A DNA stretch of 64,000 nt from Paenibacillus senegalimassiliensis (GCF_001486585.1 NZ_LN909044.1:439488-503487); one strand, 5' to 3'. Positions 50,492 through 61,013 are shown, counted from the stretch's first letter. Numbers and translations are program-made. Notes: generated by a model not told the origin, from the sequence alone.

Positions 50492-51171
50492 TTATCGGTC
50501 TCTTATGCCTTATCTTTACATTGGTCGTTTACCGCTTGTCCACCCGTTTATATAAAGTCCGGACGAGAATATACTTCTCCCCCCTGCTGGTGACCCCTGT
50601 CGTACTCGTGGTCGTCCTGCTGTGGGCTAAGATTCCTTATGAAACCTATCATTCCGGGGGCAAATGGCTGAGCAATATGCTCCAGCCCGCTACTATTGCC
50701 TTTGCCATACCGCTTTATAAATACTACAACGTATTGAAGAAACATGCTGTGGAAATTTTCATTAGTGTGTTGAGCGGATCGATGGTCGCCATGTTCTCAT
50801 CCGCCTTACTGGCAGAATGGATGCATCTGGATAGTGAACTGATTACCAGCCTGATTCCCCGCTCCGTAACGACGCCAATTGCCATGAGCGTATCGCAGGT
50901 TATCGGTGGCGTGCCCAATATTACAGCGGTCTTCGTTATCTTGACCGGACTTCTTGGCGCCATGCTGGGACCTTGGGTAATGAAGCTGTTCCGTATTGAA
51001 GGAGAGGTAGCACGTGGCGTTCTGTTCGGCACCAGTGCCCATGGCACCGGTACCTCCATCGCCTTCGAATTGAGCTCACTCACCGGCACTATCTCCAGTA
51101 TCTCCATGATTCTGGCTGCTTTGTTTACGCTTGGTGTAGCACCTCTGATGATATCGTTGTTGCATTTCTAA
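50488..51171 (+). CDS. cidB: CidB/LrgB-family membrane protein
   Basis: A 227-residue membrane protein of the LrgB/CidB family with about six hydrophobic segments. Conserved pieces are LIPRSVTTPIAMSVSQVIGG near residue 128 and GTSAHGTGTSIAFE near 190. It is coupled to cidA through the ATGA overlap and probably works with it in pyruvate or acetate-related transport and autolysis control. A terminator follows. Confidence 0.93.
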   Translation: MIIGLLCLIFTLVVYRLSTRLYKVRTRIYFSPLLVTPVVLVVVLLWAKIPYETYHSGGKWLSNMLQPATIAFAIPLYKYYNVLKKHAVEIFISVLSGSMVAMFSSALLAEWMHLDSELITSLIPRSVTTPIAMSVSQVIGGVPNITAVFVILTGLLGAMLGPWVMKLFRIEGEVARGVLFGTSAHGTGTSIAFELSSLTGTISSISMILAALFTLGVAPLMISLLHF

Positions 51172-51210
51172 CTCCAGGTTTCTCCTAAATTTAAATAGAT
51201 GATTTCTCTT

Positions 51211-51243
51211 CGGCCCCCGCCTTGCGTTGGGGTCTCTTTTTTT
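51211..51243 (+). terminator. Terminator of cidAB
   Basis: GGCCCC and GGGGTC pair with a short loop, followed by TCTTTTTTT. Confidence 0.8.
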
Positions 51244-51323
51244 AAAAGTCATTGTCCGGTTTATGTAACTGTTATATGATTACTTCGTTACAATTACTGA
51301 GACAAGAGGGGAGCTTCTCATCC

Positions 51324-52712
51324 TTGTTATTTAATTCCTATGAATTTATCTTCATTTTTTGGCCTGTCTCTTTTATTGTGTATTTTCTACTCAATCGATT
51401 CTGCCCTCCTCTGGTCGGCAAGCTCTGGCTGGCTGTAGCTTCTTTATTCTTCTACAGTTATTGGAGCATCAAGTCGCTACCGCTGATTCTGGCCTCCATC
51501 GCCTTCAACTATGTGATGGGACGAACGATCAGCCATGCCGCCGCGAAGCCAATCCGGCTGCGGAAGGCGCTGCTGACTGTCGGAATTACGGGGAACTTGC
51601 TGCTTCTGGGCTATTATAAATACGCCGATTTCTTCATTACCAACGTTAACTCATTGTTCGATTCACATATCCGGTTGCTGGAGCTGGCACTGCCCCTCGG
51701 AATCAGCTTCTTTACCTTCACCCAAATCGCCTATCTGGTTGACGCTTATCGCGGCAATGCCAAGGAATATAGCATCGTCAGCTATGTGCTGTTCGTAACA
51801 TTCTACCCTCACTTAATCGCCGGCCCCATTCTGCACCACAAAGAAATGATGCCGCAGTTTGACCGCGTCCGCAGTAAACACATCATCCCAGGGAACGTGG
51901 CTCGCGGCTTATTTGTCTTCTGCATCGGCCTGTTCAAGAAGGTTGTGATTGCGGATACGCTGGCCCCGATTGCTACTCAGGGCTTTGATGTCTCTTCCGG
52001 GCTTGGCTTCATCGAAGCCTGGACGACGTCGCTCGCCTATACCTTCCAGCTCTATTTCGACTTTAGCGGATATTCGGACATGGCAATAGGGATCGCACTA
52101 TTGTTCAACATCAAGCTGCCTATCAACTTTAACTCTCCCTATAAGGCTGTCAGTATTCAGGATTTCTGGAGCCGCTGGCATATGACGTTAAGCCGCTTCC
52201 TCAAGGATTACATCTACATTCCTCTTGGTGGCAATCGTAAAGGGACCTACCGTACTTACTTCAATTTGATTGCTACCTTCCTGATTGGAGGCTTCTGGCA
52301 TGGCGCAGGCTGGACCTTTATCATATGGGGATTATTGCACGGAGTAGCCCAGGTATCGCAGCGATTATGGCAGCGAACAGGCATCGCCTTGCCGCGCTGG
52401 TGCGGCTGGCTGATTACCTTCCTGTTCATTAATGCTACCTGGGTATTCTTCCGGGCTAAGACATGGGATGATGCCCTGAAGGTATTTCGCGGAATGTTCA
52501 GCTTTGATGGGCTTCACTTTTCCCTGGATTTGGCTAGTCAAGTGCTGCTTATTGCCGCAGCCGCGGCTGTCGCTCTGTTCGTTCATAATTCCATGGAGTG
52601 GACCGCCAGGTTCAAGCCTACCGTAAAATATGCTGCTATTATTGCCGGACTGTTCGTGTTCTCGCTCCTGTACTTTAATCAGGTGAGTGAATTCTTATAT
52701 TTCACTTTCTAG
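51324..52712 (+). CDS. MBOAT-family O-acyltransferase
   Basis: A 462-residue multi-helix membrane protein of the MBOAT family (AlgI/DltB/PatA-like). It begins (TTG)-LFNSYEFIF, the usual N-terminus of this group, and GGFWHGAGWTFIIWGLLHG near residue 340 contains the conserved catalytic histidine. GGGGAG lies ten bases before the TTG. It passes acyl groups across the membrane, usually acetyl, to an SGNH-type partner, and the next gene encodes such a partner. The likely role is O-acetylation of an exopolysaccharide or cell-wall polymer; the polymer is unknown. Confidence 0.9.
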   Translation: MLFNSYEFIFIFWPVSFIVYFLLNRFCPPLVGKLWLAVASLFFYSYWSIKSLPLILASIAFNYVMGRTISHAAAKPIRLRKALLTVGITGNLLLLGYYKYADFFITNVNSLFDSHIRLLELALPLGISFFTFTQIAYLVDAYRGNAKEYSIVSYVLFVTFYPHLIAGPILHHKEMMPQFDRVRSKHIIPGNVARGLFVFCIGLFKKVVIADTLAPIATQGFDVSSGLGFIEAWTTSLAYTFQLYFDFSGYSDMAIGIALLFNIKLPINFNSPYKAVSIQDFWSRWHMTLSRFLKDYIYIPLGGNRKGTYRTYFNLIATFLIGGFWHGAGWTFIIWGLLHGVAQVSQRLWQRTGIALPRWCGWLITFLFINATWVFFRAKTWDDALKVFRGMFSFDGLHFSLDLASQVLLIAAAAAVALFVHNSMEWTARFKPTVKYAAIIAGLFVFSLLYFNQVSEFLYFTF

Positions 52713-52753
52713 GGCACGCCCTTATCACACACTGCTAAAAAGGAGATTACGCC

Positions 52754-54172
52754 TTGAAGAACATTCGCTTTGTCGCCTGGTTTATGGCCTTCGTTCTGCT
52801 ATTTGCTGCTCTGGTCGGAACACTCGTCTTCACGGTAGACCCGCTACAGCTCTACCGGAAAGCGTCCTATACTCCGTTGTTCACCAAGCAGCAGCGTTAC
52901 CAGAATCCGGGCCTGGCCAAGAATTATACTTATGATACCCTGATCCTGGGCAGCTCCATGACAGAGAATTTTGTTCCTTCAGAGGTTGGAAGCATCCTGG
53001 AGGGCGACGTCATCAAGCTCTCGATGGAGGGCTCAACCGCCAAGGAGCAACGGATGATCGCCGATGTCGCTATCGGTACCGGTCAGGTCCAGAAGGTGCT
53101 ATGGGGGATTGATTACTTCTCCTTCCGTACCAATACCGTAAGGGATGAAGCCAACTTTCCGTTCTATTTGTATGACAATAATATCTGGAATGATTATAAA
53201 TATCTTTTTAATATTTCTGACGTCAAGCATGCGTTTGCGGCATGGCTGCTTCCGAAGAACAGCTTAACCGAGCTACGGAACCTAGATATGCTGAACAATT
53301 GGGATGTCAAGGCAACCTACGGCCCGGATAAGGTGTTCGCTAAATGGGTTGAGGCCCGTTCGGCTGAACAGCTTGATGCTGCAAGCGAACCACCCCTCGA
53401 TACGGTCAAACAAAATTTTGAGGAAAATACAATCAGCCTGATTGAAGCCCATCCGGACATTCAATTTATGCTCTATTACCCGCCTTACTCCATATTGCGT
53501 CAGCAAATGTGGTACGATCTCAACCCGCAGCGGTTCGCCAATCAACTTGAGATGAAGACATATATGTTTGAGCGCCTCAGCGCTTACAGTAACGTACAAA
53601 TTCATGACTTCCAGAGCGATAGCTCCATCACCTACAATCTGGATGAGTTTAAGGATTTGTCGCACCATTCCGCAGCTATTAACCGCCAAATTGTGGAGGA
53701 GATTGCCGCGGGTACGCATGTGGTGACTGCGGAAAATGTGGATGTGAATAATCACTTGCTGGAGGAGCAAATTCAGAGCCTGGTCATTAACGAGGAAGGG
53801 GCTGTATTCTCCGTTGCCGTCAATGTGAATGGCAAGCAGATTGCCTTTGAAGAACTTCCTCCCTCCACAGGCGATCAGGTACAAGTACCGCTGAAGGATT
53901 TCGCCTTGGCGGCCGGAATTGACTTTAACTATAATGTCGAGGAGAAGACGGTAGATCTGGCCCATGGCGATCAGAAAGTCTCTATCGCGGTAGATGCATC
54001 CATCGCCACCGTGAACGGTCAGGAAACGGAGCTGGAAGCTCCGGCCAAAATCTATAATGACCGGTTAACCGGCCCATTAATTCAAATTATCCATCTGCTT
54101 GAGGGGAACGTGGAAGTAGATCATTCAGAACAGGATGCTTATCTTGTAACCTACAATATTACGCTGGACTGA
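52754..54172 (+). CDS. Membrane-anchored SGNH-like acyltransferase with C-terminal stalk domain
   Basis: A 472-residue protein. An N-terminal anchor (residues 6-30) is followed by an SGNH/DltD-like region: LGSSMTENF near residue 71 supplies the nucleophile serine and DLSHHSAAINRQI near 305 a catalytic Asp/His. From about residue 345 a separate domain resembles the copper-amine-oxidase N-terminal-like stalk domain common on Paenibacillus surface proteins (VPLKDFALAAGIDFNYN, TVDLAHGDQKVSIAVD). TTG 52754 follows AAAAAGGAG. With the MBOAT protein it should transfer acyl groups outside the membrane. The added stalk domain is unusual. Confidence 0.8.
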   Translation: MKNIRFVAWFMAFVLLFAALVGTLVFTVDPLQLYRKASYTPLFTKQQRYQNPGLAKNYTYDTLILGSSMTENFVPSEVGSILEGDVIKLSMEGSTAKEQRMIADVAIGTGQVQKVLWGIDYFSFRTNTVRDEANFPFYLYDNNIWNDYKYLFNISDVKHAFAAWLLPKNSLTELRNLDMLNNWDVKATYGPDKVFAKWVEARSAEQLDAASEPPLDTVKQNFEENTISLIEAHPDIQFMLYYPPYSILRQQMWYDLNPQRFANQLEMKTYMFERLSAYSNVQIHDFQSDSSITYNLDEFKDLSHHSAAINRQIVEEIAAGTHVVTAENVDVNNHLLEEQIQSLVINEEGAVFSVAVNVNGKQIAFEELPPSTGDQVQVPLKDFALAAGIDFNYNVEEKTVDLAHGDQKVSIAVDASIATVNGQETELEAPAKIYNDRLTGPLIQIIHLLEGNVEVDHSEQDAYLVTYNITLD

Positions 54173-54181
54173 ACAGCACGA

Positions 54182-54217
54182 ACAAGGCTCCTTTTCCGTA
54201 GTGGAAAGGAGCCTTGT
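54182..54217. terminator. Hairpin between convergent genes
   Basis: ACAAGGCTCCTTT pairs perfectly with AAAGGAGCCTTGT (13 bp, 10-base loop). The following T content is weak, so it may act as a transcript barrier in both directions. Confidence 0.7.
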
Positions 54218-54252
54218 ATGATTGTAGCCATGTTTTTTTGCATAAAATCTTG

Positions 54253-55230
54253 TTATGGATTCAGTCGCACCGGCTGGCCTGTAGAAGCTGACTCTAATGC
54301 CGCACAAGTAACGCGCTGCGTCTCTACAGCATCGGCGTAATCCGACAGAATTCTGGACGTATCTCCGGTACGCAAAGCATGGATGAAGGCCTCCGTCTCC
54401 GCTACATAAGGATCGTCCTGCATATGATACGTCGTTTTCTGGTCCGGAGCCGTAACTTCCAGTTGCTGCGACTTCCAGTCGAGAATACCCATATCCGTAT
54501 ACAAATGCAGTCCCACCTCGTGCACTCCGCCCGGCAAGATGCAAGTATTGGATACCGTTGCTACCGCTCCATTCTTCAGCTTCATCGTCACCGTTCCCAC
54601 ATCGGGAACCGTAACGTTGTCATGCACCTCATGCATCAACCGGCTGCCAAAGGCGGCGTAAACTTCCTCAATCTCTCCTGCCGTATAGCGCAGCAGATCG
54701 ACGATATGTGTGGTCTGCTCTACGAACTGACCACCCGAACCTTGCAAATCTCTCCACCAGGCTACTTGAGGCATATCCCCCATCCAGGTCCCCAGCGCCA
54801 TGCCGATAGTTCGCCCCTCCAAAGTCTCCTTCATCTTGCGAATGGATTCCCTGTAGCGCAAATGATAGCCTACCGCATGGATTAAAGGTTTTTGCTGCAA
54901 CTTATTCAAGATGCTCAAAGGCGTGTCCAGATCCGTAGCCAGTGGCTTCTCAACAAAGAAGGGAATGCCCCGTTCGATCAATTGAGCCTCGATCTCGCCA
55001 TGTGCCATAGGAGGAACACAGATGTAGACAGCATCCAGCTTCTGCGCATCCAGCATATCCGCCAAATTACCAAAGCCGATGGCTCCCGGATAACGATCTG
55101 CCAGGGCCTGCGCCTTGGCTGCACTCGTTCCACCTACGGCTTTGATCTGAACCCCGTCCATCGCGGCCAAGTTATCTCCATGCACCTTGCTGAACCAGCC
55201 CGTGCCAATAATTCCGATATGTAGTGCCAT
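54253..55230 (-). CDS. Gfo/Idh/MocA-family oxidoreductase
   Basis: A 325-residue NAD(P)-dependent sugar or inositol oxidoreductase. The Rossmann motif IGIIGTGWFSKVHGDN is at the N-terminus and VEKPLA near residue 93 holds the conserved EKP lysine; the C-terminal half supplies the substrate domain (GGQFVEQTTHIVDLLRY with catalytic histidine). ATG 55230 follows AAGGAGG. It is not in an obvious sugar operon, so the substrate is open. Confidence 0.88.
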   Translation of the reverse strand: MALHIGIIGTGWFSKVHGDNLAAMDGVQIKAVGGTSAAKAQALADRYPGAIGFGNLADMLDAQKLDAVYICVPPMAHGEIEAQLIERGIPFFVEKPLATDLDTPLSILNKLQQKPLIHAVGYHLRYRESIRKMKETLEGRTIGMALGTWMGDMPQVAWWRDLQGSGGQFVEQTTHIVDLLRYTAGEIEEVYAAFGSRLMHEVHDNVTVPDVGTVTMKLKNGAVATVSNTCILPGGVHEVGLHLYTDMGILDWKSQQLEVTAPDQKTTYHMQDDPYVAETEAFIHALRTGDTSRILSDYADAVETQRVTCAALESASTGQPVRLNP

Positions 55231-55710
55231 ATGCCATCCTCCTTGTTCATGACTGCGTTTTCTTACCTCCTTAAGATAACGGTTCTTCCTCAGAAGCTCA
55301 AGCCTCTATTGCTTAAACCTGATTACTGACGCAGCGGAGAGTGAAAAAGTAGAATGTGTGTTCAAGTTTGCTGAAAATTGCTTGGTTTAGGGGAAATTCG
55401 GGAGCCGGAGTTTAGGTTTGTGGGGTTGTGGATCATTAGCAGGAAATCCTCCAGCTAAAACTTTGGGGTATTACCATTCCAAGCAATTAACTGGAATTCC
55501 TCCATATAATGCGGCTCTAATGGCCCGAAATGAGTTTAATCCGCGGATTTATAGGGAGATTTTCCAGCTAAACCTCGAAAATCAGCCGATTTGGGCAAAT
55601 TAGCAGGAGGATTTCCCACTCGTATGCCCGTTTGCTGTAACCACCGTTAGGATTTATACTGAATGTTGGATAACCTCGTAGATCAAGATATAAAGAAGGG
55701 TGGAACCCAT
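55231..55710. other. Non-coding divergent region
   Basis: About 480 bases between the oxidoreductase and nitroreductase genes. It holds repeat copy R4. The promoters of both genes must lie here, but none is distinctive. Confidence 0.55.
55434..55630 (+). repeat. Dispersed intergenic repeat, copy R4
   Basis: Cores start at 55442, 55493, 55555 and 55606 (51, 62, 51 bp). They read GGAAATCCTCC, GGAATTCCTCC, GGAGATTTTCC and GGAGGATTTCC. It is the copy closest to R1 in sequence and ends similarly (CCCACTCGTATGCCC). Confidence 0.87.
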
Positions 55711-56361
55711 ATGAATTCTACAGATCAGCCCAATTTAAATGACTTCCATACTGTACTCCAAGATCGCCATGCTGTACGTGTCTATGACCCCTCGGTAAAA
55801 ATTTCGCGTGAGGAGCTGCGGGAGCTTATAGAGCTTGCCACCTCTGCGCCTTCTTCCTCCAACCTGCAACCATGGCGCTTCCTGATTATCGATGAGCCCG
55901 ACCTCAAGCAGAAGCTGCTGCCCATCACGAATAACCAGCAGCAAGTGGTGAATTCTGCGGCAATCATCGCGGTTTTGAGTGATCTTCGTTCATTTGAACA
56001 AGCAGATACTATTTATAGTCAAACCGTGAAGCTTGGCGTAATGACGGAGGAGATCAAGAAGACCAACCTTGAACGGATACAGAAAAATTATGGCGATATC
56101 GGGCCTGAGCGACTACATCAAATCAATCTGTTTGACGCGGGACTCGTCTCTATGCAGCTCATGCTGCTGGCTAAATCCAGAGGATACGATACCGTGCCTA
56201 TGGGCGGATATAATCCCGAGCTATTTGCCGAAGTCTTTGAAATTCCCGAGACTTTGAAGCCAACGATATTAATCGCACTCGGCAAGGCCGCCAAGCCGGC
56301 GCATCCATCGCCACGCCTTTCCGTAGATGACATAACCTATTGGAATTCCTTCAATAAGTAA
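55711..56361 (+). CDS. Nitroreductase-family protein
   Basis: A 216-residue FMN-dependent NAD(P)H oxidoreductase. RHAVRVYDPSVKISREEL at the N-terminus is the FMN-binding signature, followed by ATSAPSSSNLQPWRFLII and a C-terminal MGGYNPELFAEVFEIPE. Such enzymes reduce nitro compounds, quinones or other electrophiles. ATG 55711 follows GAAGGGTGG; the ATG at 55663 has no site and lies near the repeat. Followed by a terminator. Natural substrate unknown. Confidence 0.9.
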   Translation: MNSTDQPNLNDFHTVLQDRHAVRVYDPSVKISREELRELIELATSAPSSSNLQPWRFLIIDEPDLKQKLLPITNNQQQVVNSAAIIAVLSDLRSFEQADTIYSQTVKLGVMTEEIKKTNLERIQKNYGDIGPERLHQINLFDAGLVSMQLMLLAKSRGYDTVPMGGYNPELFAEVFEIPETLKPTILIALGKAAKPAHPSPRLSVDDITYWNSFNK

Positions 56362-56398
56362 ACTTTTCACGCGTACCCAATCAGTCATGCATTGATTC

Positions 56399-56461
56399 AA
56401 CACCTTCAAGCGCAAGCCGCCATACTTTACGATATGGGGCCGCTTTGGAGGTGTTTTTTTA
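56399..56461 (+). terminator. Terminator of the nitroreductase gene
   Basis: ACACCT and AAGCG-type arms pair with CGCTTT and AGGTGT, with inner CCATA/TATGG, followed by TTTTTTT. Confidence 0.8.
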
Positions 56462-56515
56462 CGCACTTTTACATAGTTCATCTCACTAGATCATCAACTT
56501 GATCTCAATTTAGCT

Positions 56516-56544
56516 TTGTTTAAAGCTTACATCGATATTACAAT
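56516..56544 (+). promoter_or_regulatory. Sigma-A promoter of gdhA
   Basis: TTGTTT (56516-56521), a 17-base spacer and TACAAT (56539-56544) precede gdhA by about 70 bp. ATCTCAATTT just upstream (56502-56511) resembles half of a GltC-type dyad. Confidence 0.65.
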
Positions 56545-56564
56545 AAAGGTCATAATTATCGTGA

Positions 56565-57992
<1,428 letters not shown>

Positions 57993-58017
57993 TTGATATA
58001 GCCTTCTGATTGAAATA

Positions 58018-58063
58018 AGGGCCATCCTCCAAGTAGATGAATTCTACAGGAGGATGGCCCTTT
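58018..58063. terminator. Bidirectional terminator between gdhA and ndh
   Basis: GGGCCATCCTCC pairs with GGAGGATGGCCC and GTAGA with TCTAC inside; A/T tails lie on both sides. Confidence 0.9.
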
Positions 58064-58075
58064 AAATACATCAAC

Positions 58076-59254
58076 TTAATATGCCAATGCGTCGAGCGCG
58101 TGGATATGGGACAAGTAGCGAATGTTGCTTGCTTCCTTCATCAGCGTAGCTGGCAACCCGCGCAATTGCGTGTTGTTCGCTCCGACGGTTGCCACGGCAT
58201 CTTTACGGCCCAGGCTCGCCAGTGTGCCCGAGTTCACCGGATGGAAATCTTCCAGCGATTTACCTTCAAGCTGAGCGAACAAATTATATCCGATTAGTTC
58301 GCCCATTTGCCAAGCAATTTGGGCTGTTGGTGGATAGGGACGACCGTCTGGCCCCATATACACAGCGCTATCCCCTGCGACGAATACGTCAGGATGGGAT
58401 ATGGATTGCAATTGGTCGTTGACCGAAGCACGGCCGCGATTAACTTCCAATCCCGATTGTCCTACCAATGGATGGCCTTGCACGCCGCCCGTCCAGACAA
58501 AAGTATTGGCGATTACTTTCTGCCCATCCTTCAGATCGATAGCGTTGCCTTCTACGTTCGTTACAGGCAACCCGGTCAGGAACGTAACCCCACGCTTCTC
58601 CAGGCTGGCCGTTGCCCGCTGAATCAGTACATCCGGCAGCACTGGCAGAATTTTCGGCCCTGCTTCCACAAGCAACAGCTTGATCGCTTCGCGTGGAACG
58701 CCGTATTTCTTCGTCAATTCCGGCAGTTTGTCGGCAATTTCTCCGACTAACTCCACACCGGTCAATCCGCCGCCACCGATCAGAATGGTAGCATCGGCCT
58801 CATTGCCGGACACCGCATATTCGCGAATTCGTGCTTCAATATGCTTATGAATTTTCCCGGCATCCTCCGCGGATTTCAGCACCATGCTGTATTGCTCCAG
58901 ACCTGGAATACCGAAATATGCTGTGGTACTGCCCAGACCAACCACTAAAGCGTCATAGGATAACAAGGTACCATCGGACAGCTTAACCTCCTTATTATCG
59001 ACAGAGAAGCTCTCTACCTTGGCGATCCGCAAATCAATATCCTTGCCCTTGAACAACTTCTCCAGCGGCAACGCCACCGCACGTTCAGACACACTGCCTG
59101 CGGCCAGACGGTGAAGCTCGGTAATAATCTGATGCGTCGGATATTGGTTCACCACCGTTACCCGCGCTTGCGACTTATCCATATATTTGCGAACGGACAA
59201 AGCGCTAAGCACTCCGCCGTAACCAGCACCCAAAATCAGAATATGTTTTGACAT
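58076..59254 (-). CDS. ndh: Type II NADH dehydrogenase
   Basis: A 392-residue FAD-dependent oxidoreductase that passes electrons from NADH to quinone without proton pumping, at the membrane face. The FAD motif ILGAGYGGVLSA is at residues 7-18 and the NADH motif ILIGGGGLTGVE near 158; VFVAGDSAVY near 290 completes FAD binding, and AQIAWQMGE recalls the quinone-binding AQxAxQ motif. It follows the DUF1641 gene by 14 bp, a common pairing in Bacilli. ATG 59254 follows GGGGGAT. Confidence 0.92.
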   Translation of the reverse strand: MSKHILILGAGYGGVLSALSVRKYMDKSQARVTVVNQYPTHQIITELHRLAAGSVSERAVALPLEKLFKGKDIDLRIAKVESFSVDNKEVKLSDGTLLSYDALVVGLGSTTAYFGIPGLEQYSMVLKSAEDAGKIHKHIEARIREYAVSGNEADATILIGGGGLTGVELVGEIADKLPELTKKYGVPREAIKLLLVEAGPKILPVLPDVLIQRATASLEKRGVTFLTGLPVTNVEGNAIDLKDGQKVIANTFVWTGGVQGHPLVGQSGLEVNRGRASVNDQLQSISHPDVFVAGDSAVYMGPDGRPYPPTAQIAWQMGELIGYNLFAQLEGKSLEDFHPVNSGTLASLGRKDAVATVGANNTQLRGLPATLMKEASNIRYLSHIHALDALAY

Positions 59255-59268
59255 CGTCGTATCCCCCG

Positions 59269-59703
59269 TTATTTTTGTTGGCTGTCCCGTTCACCGGACA
59301 CTTGCAGATAGGCATTCATAAAGCGAAATAGCTTCTGAGCTTGCGGGTCCTTGAGCATCTTCATCAGCCCGAACAGGCCGATCGTCTCTTGACTGGCTTC
59401 CGCACGGTCTTTCGCCTCGATGACATTCGCCGCAACTTGCTTCACCTTGCCTACAGCCGGTCCAGCCACTTCGGAAAAACCGCCAACAATATCATTCTTC
59501 AGTACTTCATCGGTGGCTACCGATTTAGCAAAGTCATAGGTTTGGGTCAATGCGCCCAGCATCTCATTAATCTTGGGAAGCTGTTCTACCAGTGTATTCA
59601 GCGACTGCTGCACCTCTGGCTTCAAGAGCTGTTCCAATAGCTCCTGCTGGCCGGTAGCGGTTACACTCGGCTCGATCTTGGATTCTGTAATCGTTTCTGA
59701 CAT
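59269..59703 (-). CDS. DUF1641-family protein
   Basis: A 144-residue soluble helical protein of the DUF1641 family (YrhD-like). The family core is GLFGLMKMLKDPQAQKLFRF near the C-terminus. DUF1641 genes accompany formate dehydrogenase or type II NADH dehydrogenase genes; here the partner is ndh, 14 bp downstream. The protein probably assists the oxidoreductase, but its mechanism is not known. ATG 59703 follows AAAGGAG. Its upstream region resembles that of the V4R gene. Confidence 0.88.
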   Translation of the reverse strand: MSETITESKIEPSVTATGQQELLEQLLKPEVQQSLNTLVEQLPKINEMLGALTQTYDFAKSVATDEVLKNDIVGGFSEVAGPAVGKVKQVAANVIEAKDRAEASQETIGLFGLMKMLKDPQAQKLFRFMNAYLQVSGERDSQQK

Positions 59704-60101
59704 ATCCCATTCTCCTTTAACATAGTGTAGGGACTAGCTGGCCAAATCGTGAATCAGATGTTTCTATATAAGCTGAACTTCTGACTTAGGCTAAGAAGCA
59801 GACGAGAAAATGTTCTTACCGATCGCTGCCCCTCATGGATTTCTTGATATAACGAATTCAGATGAAGTAGAAATCCATTCCCAAAGGCGAACGCTCCACT
59901 TCTTCAGAATCATTTTTCTCGCTTGCTTGTTTTACCTAGTCTTTAGTTCAGCTTATATACTTACGATATATCCTAAAATGTGGCAAGCTAGTGAAAAATT
60001 GCACATCTAAACACGTAACAATACGCTTAAAATTGTAACATAAAATCAATAAAAAAGAACCGTGAAAGTGATATTTTTCACGGCGCCTAGTTATTTTTAT
60101 A
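59704..60101. other. Intergenic region related to the V4R/FNR promoter region
   Basis: About 400 bases. Positions 59902-59959 align without gaps to 40996-41053 with about 44 of 58 identical bases, and TTGAT at 59844 matches the place of the FNR box there. A 66-codon frame in this stretch is not considered a gene. The gltC terminator occupies 60048-60083. Confidence 0.55.
60048..60083 (-). terminator. Terminator of the gltC-like gene
   Basis: CCGTGAAA (60060-60067) pairs with TTTCACGG (60076-60083); on the minus strand TTCTTTTTTATT follows. Confidence 0.8.
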
Positions 60102-61013
60102 TTATTTGTATGCATTAAGACCCAGTTCTTGCGGCGATACCAGCTTTAGGAATTCGTAAAATAGCTTTTCGGTAGGCGATAACTCCCGGTTGATCGGAAT
60201 GATGACCCCGACGTCGCGAATGACCTCCGGCTCTTGCATTGGCAAGGATACGATAGAGGAAGGAATATGCTCTCCAAGCGCAATCTCCGGCAGCAACGTT
60301 AACCCCAAGTCAGCGGAGACCAGCCCTTTAATGGCGTCCAGATCATCTCCCTCAAAGGATACCTTCGGCTGGAAGCCTTCTTGCTCGCACGCCTCCACGA
60401 CGATCTCCCGTAAAATAAACCCCTGAGGAAACAATACAAAGCCATCGTCCTTCAGGTCGCTAAGCTTGATGGAGGCTCGACCAGCCAGGCGATGCCCTGC
60501 GGGCAGGAGCGCCTTGAACTTCTCCCGGAAGAGCACCTCACTCTTCACCTGCAGCTCCTTCTTTGGAACCGGACCCATCATCGCCAAGTTGATCTCGCCG
60601 CCAATTACCCCATCAAGCAATTCCCGATATGACCCATGCTGTAATTGAAAATGCACCTGCGGATGAAGGCGACGAAAGGCCGACACGACGGAAGGCACCA
60701 TATTGGCTGCCAAACTGCTTGGGAACCCGATTCGCACGGTCCCGCGCTCCGGGTCAAGATATTCATCGATCTCCTGACGCGCATGCTCAATGAGCTTCAT
60801 GAGCTGTTCCATATGCCCCAGGAACTGCCGACCTACCGGTGTCAGCTTCACCTTGCGGCCTTCATGGACGAACAAGTCTACGCCAAGCTCGGATTCCAGC
60901 TTGAAGATTTGCCTGCTCACCGCCGACTGCGATACATGCAGCGCATACGATGCCTCCGTAACGTGCTCCAGCTTGGCCGTTTCAATAAAATATTGAATTT
61001 GCCGTAGCTCCAT
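60102..61013 (-). CDS. gltC: LysR-family regulator, GltC-like
   Basis: A 303-residue LysR-type regulator that closely recalls Bacillus GltC along its length: MELRQIQYFIETAKLEHVTE at the start, QEIDEYLDPERGTVRIGFPS in the linker, and EGDDLDAIKGLVSADLGLTLLPE in the effector domain. GltC activates glutamate synthase and is controlled by the 2-oxoglutarate/glutamate balance and by glutamate dehydrogenase. No gltAB is in the window, but gdhA lies 2 kb away. ATG 61013 is preferred; a GTG at 61022 is in frame. Identification rests on remembered similarity. Confidence 0.85.
   Translation of the reverse strand: MELRQIQYFIETAKLEHVTEASYALHVSQSAVSRQIFKLESELGVDLFVHEGRKVKLTPVGRQFLGHMEQLMKLIEHARQEIDEYLDPERGTVRIGFPSSLAANMVPSVVSAFRRLHPQVHFQLQHGSYRELLDGVIGGEINLAMMGPVPKKELQVKSEVLFREKFKALLPAGHRLAGRASIKLSDLKDDGFVLFPQGFILREIVVEACEQEGFQPKVSFEGDDLDAIKGLVSADLGLTLLPEIALGEHIPSSIVSLPMQEPEVIRDVGVIIPINRELSPTEKLFYEFLKLVSPQELGLNAYK

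Noticed and set aside
59810-60010. 66-codon plus-strand frame with one hydrophobic segment
   Set aside because: No ribosome binding site, and half of it aligns with the non-coding promoter region at 40996-41053.
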